Part shown: piece by piece, positions 61,101 through 64,000 of the stretch
Layout: every line of letters begins with the position of its first letter
Numbering within the stretch: position 1 is the first letter of the stretch
DNA from: Lamellibrachia columna
Lineage: Eukaryota; Annelida; Polychaeta; Sabellida; Siboglinidae
Length of the DNA: 64,000 nucleotides
Assembly: GCA_963662155.1 (NCBI GenBank)
Contig: OY759262.1
Span: 54,331,490-54,395,489 of the forward strand
Direction: 5' to 3'
Made by a program: the position numbers and the translations under genes
Notes under the pieces: model-generated
Seen by the model: the letters and a program-made list of their open reading frames with translations, nothing else
Database searches by the model: none
Told to the model about the DNA's origin: nothing

Positions 61101-64000
61101 CCAACATGCCCGCCATGATGTTGCCCTGCAGAAACAAGCTCCACTCGAGTTGCGAGATCATGTCAGCACCAGCATTGCCGCCTGGTGGCTCTGATGATGT
61201 GGCGACGTGCGCGTTCGACCGCAAGATGCTTGTGCTCAGCAAGAACGAGAACATAAGCTGATGATGGGCGAACAGTGCGACCGACACGATCTTGTAGATG
61301 CTCGTCGTCAGTCGACTGATCATTTTCTCGAGCTGAACATGAAGGTCGTCGCCATGTGCTGACTCTCTGGCCTTGACCTTGGCTGAAGGTCGCAGGGTGC
61401 CAGAAAGCCTGCTGGACACTTTGTGGGTCAGTCCGCCTTGGGTGAGGTCGACGCACGAACTGAACATCCCATAAAACCAGGTGAGGGAGAACTGATACAT
61501 GACGTCGACCGTCGCAAGGTCGGCCAGGACAAAGTAGAGCACAGCACCCCTTGTGGCGACCTGCAGAACCATACAGCCAGCATCAAATGAACTGCATGTT
61601 TGTGCATTGGAAAATGCAATGTCACTTAACTTTAAGGAAGACTGCAAAGTAAAAAATTTTTTTTTAGATTTGTGTGTAAGAGTTTGACAGACAAGAAAGA
61701 AAAATAGTCCCGGTGCTGGTGGGAATAAAATCACAGTAAAAATATCATGGAAATAAAGGTCACTGTTTTGGGGGGAGAATTATTTACATTTCAATGTAAA
61801 ACAACACAATACATTTACTCAAACTATGTAATTACAAATATATTTATTGATATTTTATTTTCTACTGCATGTTTCATATAGTTAAAGCGAAACAAATGTC
61901 AGGGCTCTGGGGCTCCTAAGAGATAAAATAAAACCTAACCATGTACAACTAAAATCAAGAACATCACGCCAGTGGTTTACACAGAACGTGTTCTAAAAGT
62001 GGGAGATTCCGGTCATTTCTCTCGTTGATTGAGGGCTGACATGTTAACCAGCACGACCAATAAGCTATCGGTTCTACGAAATCAGGGTAACCGAGACTAC
62101 AAGTCACGTATGGGAAGCCAGCCTACACAGAACCAAACAAAGTCTCAAACAAACGTGTTGTTTTGCCAGAAAGAGGACTAGTTTAGTAAACAAGGCCAAG
62201 ATATGTTACATAAGTTGAGTTTGGACACAAATAGCATGGCCATATCCTATTGGCAAGCATAGGAATTTGTGTATACATATATATTATCATTTGGCGAGCG
62301 AATATTGCCAGAATGCCACACTCGTAATGTAGGGTTATCTAACAGTATGGCACGACCCATGAAATAAAAATTCCGTGTGTTCAACAAGGTTTTCCCTGTA
62401 AACCTCTGGCGTAATATTTTTAATTGTAATTACAAAGGTTATGTTTTACTAACTCTTATAGGCCGAAAAACATGAGTTTTGTTTCCCTTTGAAGAAGTAA
62501 TTCAGTGTTCTGACACCAGGTGGGCACGCGACAGATCAATGCCCCCTGGAGGGCCTGTGGTGAAACAGCAACAACAACCTAACGAAGGAGGATGGCGAAC
62601 GTTTATTGCTACTTACAGGCAGGTATTTCTTTCTTGCCGAGCTCAGCTTCTTCTCGGTGAGTTGTGAGTTCTGCACACGCTCGTACATCTCCTCCGACAT
62701 TCCCTTGCTCGCCTGCAGCGTCTCCACAAGGTCACGGTCGTCGAGGATGTGACCTTCAACATTACACACACACACACACACACAAAGTCAATGGCATTGA
62801 ATATATGGCATGTGACAACGCACACAAGGTCGATCATGGTCATTCATAAAGTGACTTGTCACATCACACACTAGGTCAGTGAGATCGTGACCCCTCGCAG
62901 TCGATAAGCCAATAGCTTCCTTATCCACTCGCCATCTGGGGGTTTGCCTTGGATTGCGATCTTGTTAAATCTTGTTAAATCATGATAAAGGTCAAGGCCA
63001 CAGAGAATATGACATGCAGAAGTTCATTCAGAATGTGACCTGTCATATCACATACAAGGTCATTGAGAATATGACTTGCATGGAGTTAGATCAGTGGTTC
63101 TCAACCTATTTACTACTGTGGGCCACACCAGTGGCTTTGAATGTGTCATGTGCCAATCACAGCCACAACTAAAAACACTCATGACAAAAATAGTTAATAA
63201 TTTATAGGAAACAAACACATTACAACAATGTTAGAATGCATTGCATAGATGGCAGGCAGCCATTTTTACTTTACAGGTAGTAAGAAATGGGCCACACTTT
63301 TTGCAAACTGCCCATGGGCCATGTTGAGTACCACTTAGTTATATGACTTTTAATTGATGGAATTAGACAATAACAAAAATAAATAAATTTCAATATACAA
63401 TGCAGTGGGTAGCTGCCAGAAAGATATCGTCTTGAACAAAGCAGGCCATATAAACCAGCAAGGAGCTACAACAATGACATTAACCCTGATGGCTGTCTCT
63501 AGTGATGTACCTTGGGACTTCTGTAGGAGACTGAGAGACTTGTCCTCGAGTTCTCTCAGCACCGTCTGGTCATTGGCGATCAGCTGCAGCAGGTGGCTGC
63601 GGTCATTCTCCAACTGGGGCTGCTCCTGCAAAGGACAACACCACTGGATTTCTGGTGGACAGTGGTCAACACATTAGTGACCATTCACTGGTGAACAAAT
63701 GTGTGACCACTGATGGATATTGAGGGACATAAGTGAGCTGTACTCTGTAATATGAGAAAAAGATTAATATGTTGAAACCATCAATCTGATCAATTTATTC
63801 ACAATTAATTGGGACAGTAAACACAGGCAGACTGAATGCGCCGGTGACATTGACACACACTGACACGTGACAGCTGACAGACCTGTTTGACGACGCTGGA
63901 GAGGAGCTGCTCCTGAAGGGCGTTGAAGGTGACAGTGAAGTTGATGAGTGTCACCTGGATGCAGATGGCTGGCAGGTAGTGAGGGTTGCTGAGGGACGTC
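26773..64000 (-). CDS. Axonemal dynein heavy chain, C-terminal 17 exons (5' part outside window)
   Basis: Dynein heavy chains are AAA+ motors of ciliary and flagellar axonemes. Exons, 5' to 3' on the minus strand: 64000-63883 (partial), 63625-63511, 62753-62617, 61560-61074, 60417-60181, 58261-58040, 57111-56901, 56383-56281, 43299-43069, 37746-37549, 32250-32057, 31736-31519, 30895-30654, 29711-29459, 28852-28695, 27866-27720, 27018-26773. All junctions agree in phase and give about 1,170 residues. Order: end of AAA5 (NPHYLPA...INFTVT), helical linker, AAA6 (MYQFSLTWF; FILSPGSDPA), AAA6 lid (FRLWLSS; EPPQGLKANL; LGWNIPYEFSDSDLE; LTGEVTYGGRVTDEMDRR) and the C-terminal domain (FWLSGFFFPQGFLTAVLQ; VFGLYIDGARWD), ending RGVALLCQLDN. 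The ending fits a single-headed inner-arm type heavy chain, but I cannot choose the paralogue without alignment. Introns range from about 100 bp to 13 kb and contain LINEs, MITEs, minisatellites and a nested gene. Confidence 0.97.
27720..27866 (-). CDS. Dynein heavy chain exon: VFGLYIDGARWD
   Basis: TTGCAG acceptor, GTAAGT donor, 49 codons in phase 0. Encodes GSAPPINGVLVFGLYIDGAR, with the family's G-L-x-x-D-G-A-R-W-D, and QLPQVHFIPNA. Confidence 0.96.
28011..28109. repeat. Two (TA)n runs
   Basis: TA alternations at about 28011-28047 and 28068-28109 with an AT-rich spacer, in a dynein intron. Confidence 0.92.
28695..28852 (-). CDS. Dynein heavy chain exon: FLTAVLQNHARK
   Basis: GTGCAG acceptor, GTAACT donor. 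Encodes FLTAVLQNHARKLGISVD and LSFKFTVKNDACDTDDSLN. Completes the Gly begun by the previous exon to give the canonical F-P-Q-G-F-L-T-A-V-L-Q. Confidence 0.96.
28920..29230 (+). pseudogene. LINE reverse-transcriptase C-terminal remnant
   Basis: One plus-strand frame reads FNFSVAAPKIWDELPINIA near 29130-29190, the A-F-S-V-A-A-P-x-L-W-N-x-L-P motif common at the end of CR1/Rex-like LINE proteins. Upstream residues are degraded. It lies in a dynein intron. Confidence 0.6.
28988..29111. repeat. 124-bp inverted repeat, left arm
   Basis: Exact reverse complement of 29991-30114. Part of a LINE 3'-coding remnant on the plus strand. Together the arms bracket a dynein exon. Confidence 0.92.
29459..29711 (-). 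CDS. Dynein heavy chain exon: FWLSGFFFPQG
   Basis: ATTGCAG acceptor, GTCAGT donor. Encodes SCKPLAQWVSDLIQRVSFF and FWLSGFFFPQ, ending one base into the Gly codon. It lies between two perfect 124-bp inverted repeats, with a MITE only about 31 bp upstream of its acceptor. Confidence 0.96.
29743..29973. mobile_element. MITE family 1, short copy (231 bp) next to a dynein splice acceptor
   Basis: Right end is the inverse of TACCATATTAGACCTAATAA; the left end TACTGTATTTGTCCTAA is a degraded match. Contains an 80-nt hairpin (29808-29887). Its edge is about 31 bp upstream of the 29711 dynein acceptor, so it may supply the branch-point region. Confidence 0.6.
29808..29887. other. 80-nt hairpin, 32-position stem
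   Basis: Arms beginning GACTAGTGTAGAACAACTGA and ending TTCAGTTGTTCCACACTAGTC pair over about 32 positions with three mismatches, with a loop near ACTATTTAACACC. Size is pre-miRNA-like, but it lies inside a MITE. Confidence 0.6.
29991..30114. repeat. 124-bp inverted repeat, right arm
   Basis: Exact reverse complement of 28988-29111, spaced by 879 bp that contain the dynein exon 29459-29711. Confidence 0.92.
30205..30430. mobile_element. MITE-like family 2, short copy
   Basis: Shares GTCGATTTAATAAAAGAGCGTG..AAAATCATC and the AATTGAATTGAGGAGTG end with the copies at 1049, 43340 and 55180. Internally deleted. Confidence 0.42.
30654..30895 (-). CDS. Dynein heavy chain exon: QEIDRFNHLL ... AIKGEVVMS
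   Basis: CCGCAG acceptor, GTGAGA donor. Encodes SNSEVVWSLEKAVDSIRTI, FTVLRQEIDRFNHLLSVIHQ, LSLAIKGEVVMSEKLDEAY and VPAHWK, all conserved in dynein C-terminal domains. The upstream intron is almost wholly minisatellite. Confidence 0.95.
30980..31495. repeat. Degenerate minisatellite filling a dynein intron
   Basis: About 14 imperfect copies of a roughly 34-bp unit (TTAACATTTCTTTGTTATGACCACATGCCTGTAA) take up nearly all of the 623-bp intron between 30895 and 31519. Confidence 0.85.
31519..31736 (-). CDS. Dynein heavy chain exon: C-terminal domain with long insert
   Basis: TTGTAG acceptor; the donor is the weak GTTGGC, chosen because only it gives phase 1. Encodes GRSSDQIALEIAADMTRSLP and then KLLTPLSLADIAKIGMSTD. 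The stretch between the LP motif and the following T-V-L-R-Q-E motif is longer than in most dyneins. Confidence 0.9.
32057..32250 (-). CDS. Dynein heavy chain exon: start of C-terminal region
   Basis: CCACCAG acceptor, GTACGT donor. Encodes LYHPLPQGFSFTEAKVYIET, DDPEVFGMNENAEKAYLV and TILGVQPR, matching the conserved L-P-x-x-D-x-P-E-V-F-G-x-x-x-N-A. Ends two bases into a Gly codon. Confidence 0.95.
32408..32434 (-). repeat. LINE A 3' tail, (GTTCCT)n
   Basis: Plus-strand AGGAAC units at the 3' edge of LINE A, taking the place of a poly(A) tail. Confidence 0.7.
32584..32621 (-). other. LINE A 3'-UTR hairpin
   Basis: CTCCTAC at 32584-32590 pairs perfectly with GTAGGAG at 32615-32621. LINE B carries the same structure with compensatory changes (38950-38955 and 38982-38987). 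In related LINEs a 3' stem-loop is recognised by the RT; that role is inferred here. Confidence 0.65.
32876..36013 (-). pseudogene. LINE A ORF2: APE endonuclease-reverse transcriptase with one nonsense codon
   Basis: A frame of 1,046 codons interrupted only by TAA at 33709-33707. The endonuclease part has GNIYRPPRDLNENY, AGDFNINLLKINE and SDHQPYF. The RT part has RPISILPAISKVIE, DLSKAFDTLDH, GVPQGSILGPLLFIIYINDF and the catalytic YADD, which lies just before the stop. The downstream part continues in the same frame with LNWQSHINKISN and LNYGLTAWGY, the RT thumb region. Starts MLDNDSFLRF. Length is near that of a full ORF2. Confidence 0.92.
36566..37197 (-). pseudogene. LINE A ORF1 with one nonsense codon
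   Basis: Main frame 37123-36566 (185 residues): a charged heptad region (KRINALEERLDVLEVEADK) then PNLRFQGIPETESET and AIIVRFRSEATRDEVF, typical of LINE ORF1 coiled-coil plus RRM-like proteins that bind the element's RNA. The same frame continues upstream past a TAG at 37126-37124 to about 37197 (MEQIAPLLIKTMAAVMGH), so the protein was probably longer and is now interrupted. Confidence 0.8.
37549..37746 (-). CDS. Dynein heavy chain exon: LTGEVTYGGRVTDEMDRR
   Basis: Encodes VSVLQLEMLLEEQDEIPW and LTGEVTYGGRVTDEMDRR. Two AG acceptors 15 bp apart keep frame; I chose 37746 because V-S-V-L-Q-L matches the family's conserved I-S-x-x-Q-L segment after SDLE. GTCTGT donor. The acceptor lies at the edge of a 33-bp minisatellite whose units copy it. 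Confidence 0.94.
37744..38009. repeat. 33-bp minisatellite made from a dynein 3' splice site
   Basis: About eight copies of CCTGCAGCACAAGCAATACTCACAGCACTGACA; read on the minus strand each contains TGCTGCAG|GTGTCAGTGCTG, identical to the acceptor and first 12 coding bases of the 37746 exon. Two variants (CAATACTC and CAAGACTC) alternate, giving a 66-bp higher-order period. Confidence 0.93.
38018..38422. mobile_element. hAT-like MITE with 8-bp target-site duplication
   Basis: A 405-bp AT-rich element with ends CAGGGTTG and CAACCCTG. It is flanked on both sides by CCTGCAGC (38010-38017 and 38423-38430), an exact 8-bp duplication as made by hAT transposases. Its interior is ATTTAAATCATGATTTAAATC-type palindromic sequence with no coding capacity. 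It splits the 33-bp minisatellite. Confidence 0.85.
38423..38790. repeat. Degenerate continuation of the splice-site minisatellite
   Basis: Beyond the hAT-like MITE the CCTGCAGCACAAGCAATACTC unit resumes, then decays into about ten GAAACCTGCAGCACA units with variable spacing. Confidence 0.8.
38808..38883. repeat. LINE B 3' tail, (GAGGGA)n
   Basis: About 12 units of a 6-bp repeat at the 3' edge of LINE B (minus-strand TCCCTC). Same place as the AGGAAC tail of LINE A. Confidence 0.75.
38950..38987 (-). other. LINE B 3'-UTR hairpin
   Basis: CTCTCA (38950-38955) pairs with TGAGAG (38982-38987). Flanking bases (GGAGA before, CTAAGAC after the first arm, CCACC after the second) are shared with LINE A. 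Confidence 0.62.
41053..42153 (-). pseudogene. LINE B endonuclease fragment
   Basis: 366-codon open stretch with APE-endonuclease features: LNCQSLNAK, VYRPPRDINENYRTF, ITLPTRFSAQNCTLLDNLL and ISDHQPYF. It ends where the reading frame breaks before the RT domain. Confidence 0.85.
42857..42935. other. Near-perfect 77-bp palindrome
   Basis: Arms of about 36 bp (ACTGACAGT, A-run, TA-run, GTGGACA) meet at a single A at 42896. The arms differ by about one base in the A-run. A further GTCATGTCACATGAC palindrome follows. Intron of the dynein gene. Confidence 0.8.
42936..43060. repeat. Degenerate ACACAACAGTGACAC repeats
   Basis: TGACACAACA units directly downstream (minus sense) of the 43069 dynein donor. 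Confidence 0.75.
43069..43299 (-). CDS. Dynein heavy chain exon: AAA6 lid, EPPQGLKANL motif
   Basis: CTTCCAG acceptor, GTGGGA donor, 77 codons in phase 0. Encodes MTVEPPQGLKANLLRSF, LFGLCFFNAVIHERKKYS and LGWNIPYEFSDSDLE, among the most conserved dynein sequences. The intron before it is about 13 kb long and contains the RING-NHL gene. Confidence 0.96.
43340..43725. mobile_element. MITE-like family 2, best-preserved copy
   Basis: Starts CCTCCTCAATTGATTTAGCC and ends TTTGAATTGAGGG, inverse ends about 380 bp apart. Interior shares AGTTAAATAAATGAGAGCAT, AATTTAACAGTTTGTCC and ATTTCACCAAAATG with the other copies. Begins about 40 bp upstream of a dynein acceptor (43299). Confidence 0.5.
44289..44460 (+). 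pseudogene. Possible LINE C-terminal remnant
   Basis: A frame containing YSLSIIKVWSLGYNCLPTD resembles the K-x-W-N-x-L-P-x-x-V/L motif of LINE protein ends. Short and isolated, so weak. Confidence 0.25.
45068..45212. repeat. 47-bp tandem repeat, 3 copies
   Basis: Unit ATTGACCAATTACTTATAGAACGCTTTATAGTT... identical in the three copies. Confidence 0.93.
46117..46307. repeat. Tandem duplication, about 90 bp x 2
   Basis: GTACCTGAACATGGAAATGGCTCTTTCAACGG... is repeated with about five changes at 46205. Confidence 0.9.
50690..50775. repeat. AATGCACATAAAGCC tandem repeat
   Basis: Five to six 15-bp units with one variant. Confidence 0.9.
50945..51012. repeat. 21-bp tandem repeat, 3 copies
   Basis: Unit CATTTGTCACACTAAGCTGTA, about 280 bp before the RING-NHL exon. 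Confidence 0.92.
51290..51389 (+). other. 5' UTR of RING-NHL gene with short upstream ORF
   Basis: The sequence follows a strong acceptor (TTGTTGTTTCACAG), implying a 5'-UTR intron. It holds an ATG ACA ACT ... TGA upstream ORF that ends before the main start. The first non-coding exon was not located. Confidence 0.45.
51390..53153 (+). CDS. RING-NHL E3 ubiquitin ligase-like protein, nested in a dynein intron
   Basis: One uninterrupted 587-codon frame. The start is the ATG at 51390 (A at -3); upstream in-frame codons lack an ATG. Residues 18-66 form a C3HC4 RING with Cys18, Cys21, Cys37, His39, Cys42, Cys45, Cys63 and Cys66, the family's E2-binding module. A Ser/Pro-rich, probably disordered linker of over 200 residues follows. 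From about residue 320 to the end, repeated beta-strand motifs such as PTKVAVSDDGDIAVVDG and PHSVTVDSWNSLYVSDTSS indicate an NHL-type beta-propeller. I see no B-box or coiled coil, so the domain order resembles malin (NHLRC1) more than TRIM32, but it is longer. A likely 5'-UTR acceptor (TTTCACAG) is at 51289 and a short upstream ORF follows. The gene is antisense to its host intron. Role as an E3 ligase is inferred. Confidence 0.9.
   Translation: MSSEIPLSDKLKDELLMCGICYNRYTAKVRLPKLLTCSHTFCAPCIESYASGDTGTVPTSFACPVCRQETCLDKDGSAGLPNNFSLISLIEILQTQHGRSATKQSTSPKCISPQRSICSATSPDGSNVSSPRVLFELPSDGSELESSPDRYQQRLPCRNLPTPPGRSLPTSPDACSGGVVECQCVKRPPAFNPDYSSDTSAGRSVSVNRIPHSPTCPLFTQHKMDVSAEPIPKPHSTTSLSPMRPIRPVKLPRAITPPKQTTRGVPHPNKTKTDPPQSAMTSPLRRTFLSASMPFRSRVPVKPPRRSFRRSTSELAALKCVCKIGHYSDKPMTVNAFKKPTKVAVSDDGDIAVVDGVYMAVQLFASTGEHISMFTVPGASSVCFLGSEKVVIGTHRGIEIYTYDGTLLTNMNLESVVTVSVYKFGFIVCQPKQLTLYRASMTIYRRIKRRRYHSIFRRSIAFKSLCDVTMTTQRDIAVLDGGSGKVYVLDQDGYVLLSMNPRHETCGQLLSPHSVTVDSWNSLYVSDTSSRRVLKFSPQGIFSRCVLSFGMHTVPTDLQARGLAASGDHLVVIVGGEQFAEIRVYTV
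53685..53690 (+). promoter_or_regulatory. Poly(A) signal of RING-NHL gene
   Basis: AATAAA about 530 bp after the stop codon, in an AT-rich context. It is the first convincing signal after a 3' UTR that lacks other coding potential. Confidence 0.55.
54163..54600. mobile_element. Foldback element, family 3, one-ended copy
   Basis: Starts GCGAAACAAATGTCATGGTT and keeps the interior (GCCAATAGGATATGGCCATG, GGTTACCCCGATTTCATAGA) as the reverse complement of 61889-62485. The distal inverted repeat is missing. Confidence 0.55.
54902..55132. repeat. 41-bp tandem repeat, about 6 copies
   Basis: Unit AAAATTGCTACTGTGACAGTTAGACCCAGACGGCACCATAC; one copy lacks GTTA. Confidence 0.93.
55180..55640. mobile_element. 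MITE-like family 2, diverged copy
   Basis: Shares TAGTGTGTGAATATAACATC, AATTTAATAGTTTGTCTGATG and CATGTTGCAATGGATACTAGG with the 1049-2330 copy. Ends are unclear. Confidence 0.4.
55681..56263. repeat. 30-bp minisatellite after a dynein donor
   Basis: About 19 copies of AGAGGACAAGGTAGGGAGGGACAATAGCCA with two alternating variants (GGACAAGG and GGAGAAGG). It begins 18 bp intronic of the 56281 donor. Hydrophobic frames on the minus strand come from the period of 30. Confidence 0.95.
56281..56383 (-). CDS. Dynein heavy chain exon: AAA6 lid
   Basis: TTTTAG acceptor, GTGGGT donor. Encodes FNRPESDVDPQFRLWLSSKP and FPVSILQRGLK, the conserved F-R-L-W-L-(T/S)-S motif. A 30-bp minisatellite begins 18 bp after the donor. 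Confidence 0.95.
56901..57111 (-). CDS. Dynein heavy chain exon: AAA6 with GC donor
   Basis: CCCTGCAG acceptor. Encodes GSDPAAQLLRFAKELRG, GRGQGPRAEELISKA and GRWIFLQNCHLAASWMPRL. To join the next exon (FNRPESDVDPQFRLWLSS) in phase, the exon must end at 56901, where the intron begins GCGAGT, not GT. The only close GT (GTAGAC) would break the frame. Confidence 0.93.
57112..58039 (-). other. Dynein intron without recognised features
   Basis: AT-rich intron between exons 58040 and 57111. Nothing beyond simple sequence and a short inverted motif (CTACTACAACGTTTTG ... CGAAACGTCATTGTAG). Confidence 0.45.
58040..58261 (-). CDS. Dynein heavy chain exon: AAA6 core
   Basis: Tandem CAGCAG acceptor (either AG keeps frame; the second is used here) and GTCAGT donor. 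Encodes FPWERLSSIQRLILVHVLCP and TPFIFILSPG, the conserved F-x-x-L-S-x-x-Q-x-L and F-x-L-S-P-G motifs of dynein AAA6. A large 46-bp minisatellite starts about 75 bp upstream in the intron. Confidence 0.95.
58336..59411. repeat. 46-bp satellite with higher-order structure, about 23 copies
   Basis: Unit CAAATTCCATAGAGAATATATGACTATTTCTTTCTTTTCAATGTGT. Blocks of variant units recur in the same order (for example the trio around 58590-58710 and 59080-59215), so multi-unit segments were duplicated. Confidence 0.93.
60181..60417 (-). CDS. Dynein heavy chain exon: AAA6, variable region
   Basis: TTTCCAG acceptor, GTATAA donor; phase 1 on both sides. Encodes a less conserved stretch with PKWISDMMWRQCQNLEAKF and NTPTQWMALAESHDPYHMM. 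Position and phase between well-conserved exons identify it. Confidence 0.92.
60437..60925. repeat. Degenerate GTCACTGTTACATATGTCACAATGTCAC repeats
   Basis: About ten imperfect copies of a 42-60-bp unit in the intron just upstream of dynein exon 60417. Confidence 0.85.
61074..61560 (-). CDS. Dynein heavy chain exon: AAA6 N-terminal part
   Basis: At 487 bp this is the longest dynein exon here. TTCTGCAG acceptor; the donor is placed at GTGGGT because only this gives the phase (one base) needed by the next exon. Encodes VATRGAVLYFVLADLATVD, MYQFSLTWFYGMFSSC and LFAHHQLMFSFLLSTSIL. A Pro/Gly-containing insert (EPPGGNAGADMISQLEW) precedes the W-x-x-F-L motif. Confidence 0.95.
61889..62485. mobile_element. 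Foldback element, family 3, with about 100-bp terminal inverted repeats
   Basis: The left end (CGAAACAAATGTCAGGG ... CACGCCAGTGGTTTAC) is the inverse of the right end (GTAAACCTCTGGCGTAAT ... GCCGAAAAACATGAGTTTTG). Sub-copies, oppositely oriented, lie at 54163-54600 and 16540-16930. No transposase seen. Confidence 0.6.
62617..62753 (-). CDS. Dynein heavy chain exon: linker, ILDDRDLVETL motif
   Basis: TTGAAG acceptor and GTAAGT donor. Encodes GHILDDRDLVETLQASKGMS and then SSARKKYLP, the family pattern G-x-I-L-D-D-x-x-L-I/V-x-T-L...S-K. Phase 0 at its end, joining V-A-T-R-G in the next exon. Confidence 0.95.
62775..63090. repeat. Degenerate AAGGTCATTGAGAATATGAC repeats
   Basis: Imperfect copies around an (AC)n tract at 62763-62783 and a duplicated CTTGTTAAAT, in a dynein intron. 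Confidence 0.6.
63092..63336. mobile_element. hAT-like MITE, CAGTGGTTCTCAACC type
   Basis: The left end is CAGTGGTTCTCAACCT and the right end is a degraded inverse (GTTGAGTACCACTT). Flanks AGTTAGAT (63084-63091) and AGTTATAT (63337-63344) match at 7 of 8 bases, fitting an old target duplication. CAGTGGTTCTCAA termini are typical of hAT/Charlie-type elements. Non-coding. Confidence 0.65.
63511..63625 (-). CDS. Dynein heavy chain exon: helical linker after AAA5
   Basis: TTTGCAG acceptor, GTACAT donor. Encodes EQPQLENDRSHLLQLIAND and LRELEDKSLSLLQKSQ, the family's E-x-P-x-L-E and L-x-E-L-E-D motifs. Ends one base into a Gly codon completed by the next exon. Confidence 0.95.
63883..64000 (-). 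CDS. Dynein heavy chain exon: AAA5 end (partial, runs off window)
   Basis: The exon continues beyond position 64000. The visible part encodes LSNPHYLPAICIQVTLINF and TVTFNALQEQLLSSVVKQ, the highly conserved end of the AAA5 module. GTCTGT donor at 63882-63881, phase 0. Confidence 0.95.

Overview
This is a window from an animal nuclear genome: intron-rich genes with GT-AG splice sites, AT-rich introns, abundant tandem repeats, MITE-like elements and non-LTR retrotransposons. No bacterial-style gene organisation is present. Axonemal dynein, an RGS22-like protein and a RING-NHL protein suggest a ciliated invertebrate. RING-NHL genes are numerous in lophotrochozoans and amphioxus, so one of these is my guess, but I cannot name the species.

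Layout. (1) Positions 1-22,814, plus strand: the 3' part of an RGS22-like gene. Fourteen exons join in continuous reading phase and carry the end of one RGS domain, a basic/acidic linker, a second RGS region and a third RGS domain. One or two further exons near 21.3 and 22.7 kb form the C-terminus. The 5' end lies left of the window. (2) Positions 22,815-26,500: intergenic repeats between two convergent genes. (3) Positions 26,773-64,000, minus strand: the last 17 exons (about 1,170 residues) of an axonemal dynein heavy chain, from AAA5 through AAA6 to the C-terminal domain and stop codon. The 5' end lies right of the window. (4) Inside a 13-kb dynein intron, on the opposite strand (51,390-53,153), sits a RING-NHL gene with an uninterrupted coding region. 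(5) Two related minus-strand LINEs lie in dynein introns: one nearly complete (about 32.4-37.2 kb) and one degraded (about 38.8-42.3 kb).

The two main genes probably share a biological setting. Axonemal dynein drives ciliary and sperm movement, and RGS22 is known as a testis-enriched RGS protein. They are convergent and about 4 kb apart, so co-regulation is only an inference.

The most unusual feature is how repeats interact with splice sites. A 33-bp minisatellite is made of copies of a dynein 3' splice site plus the first coding bases, and an hAT-like MITE with a perfect 8-bp target duplication sits inside it. A perfect 124-bp inverted repeat brackets one dynein exon. An RGS donor site is duplicated downstream. 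A 60-bp satellite is built from LINE reverse-transcriptase sequence. Two LINE copies share a 3'-UTR hairpin with compensatory base changes. One dynein intron appears to use a GC donor. I found no convincing tRNA, rRNA or CRISPR feature.
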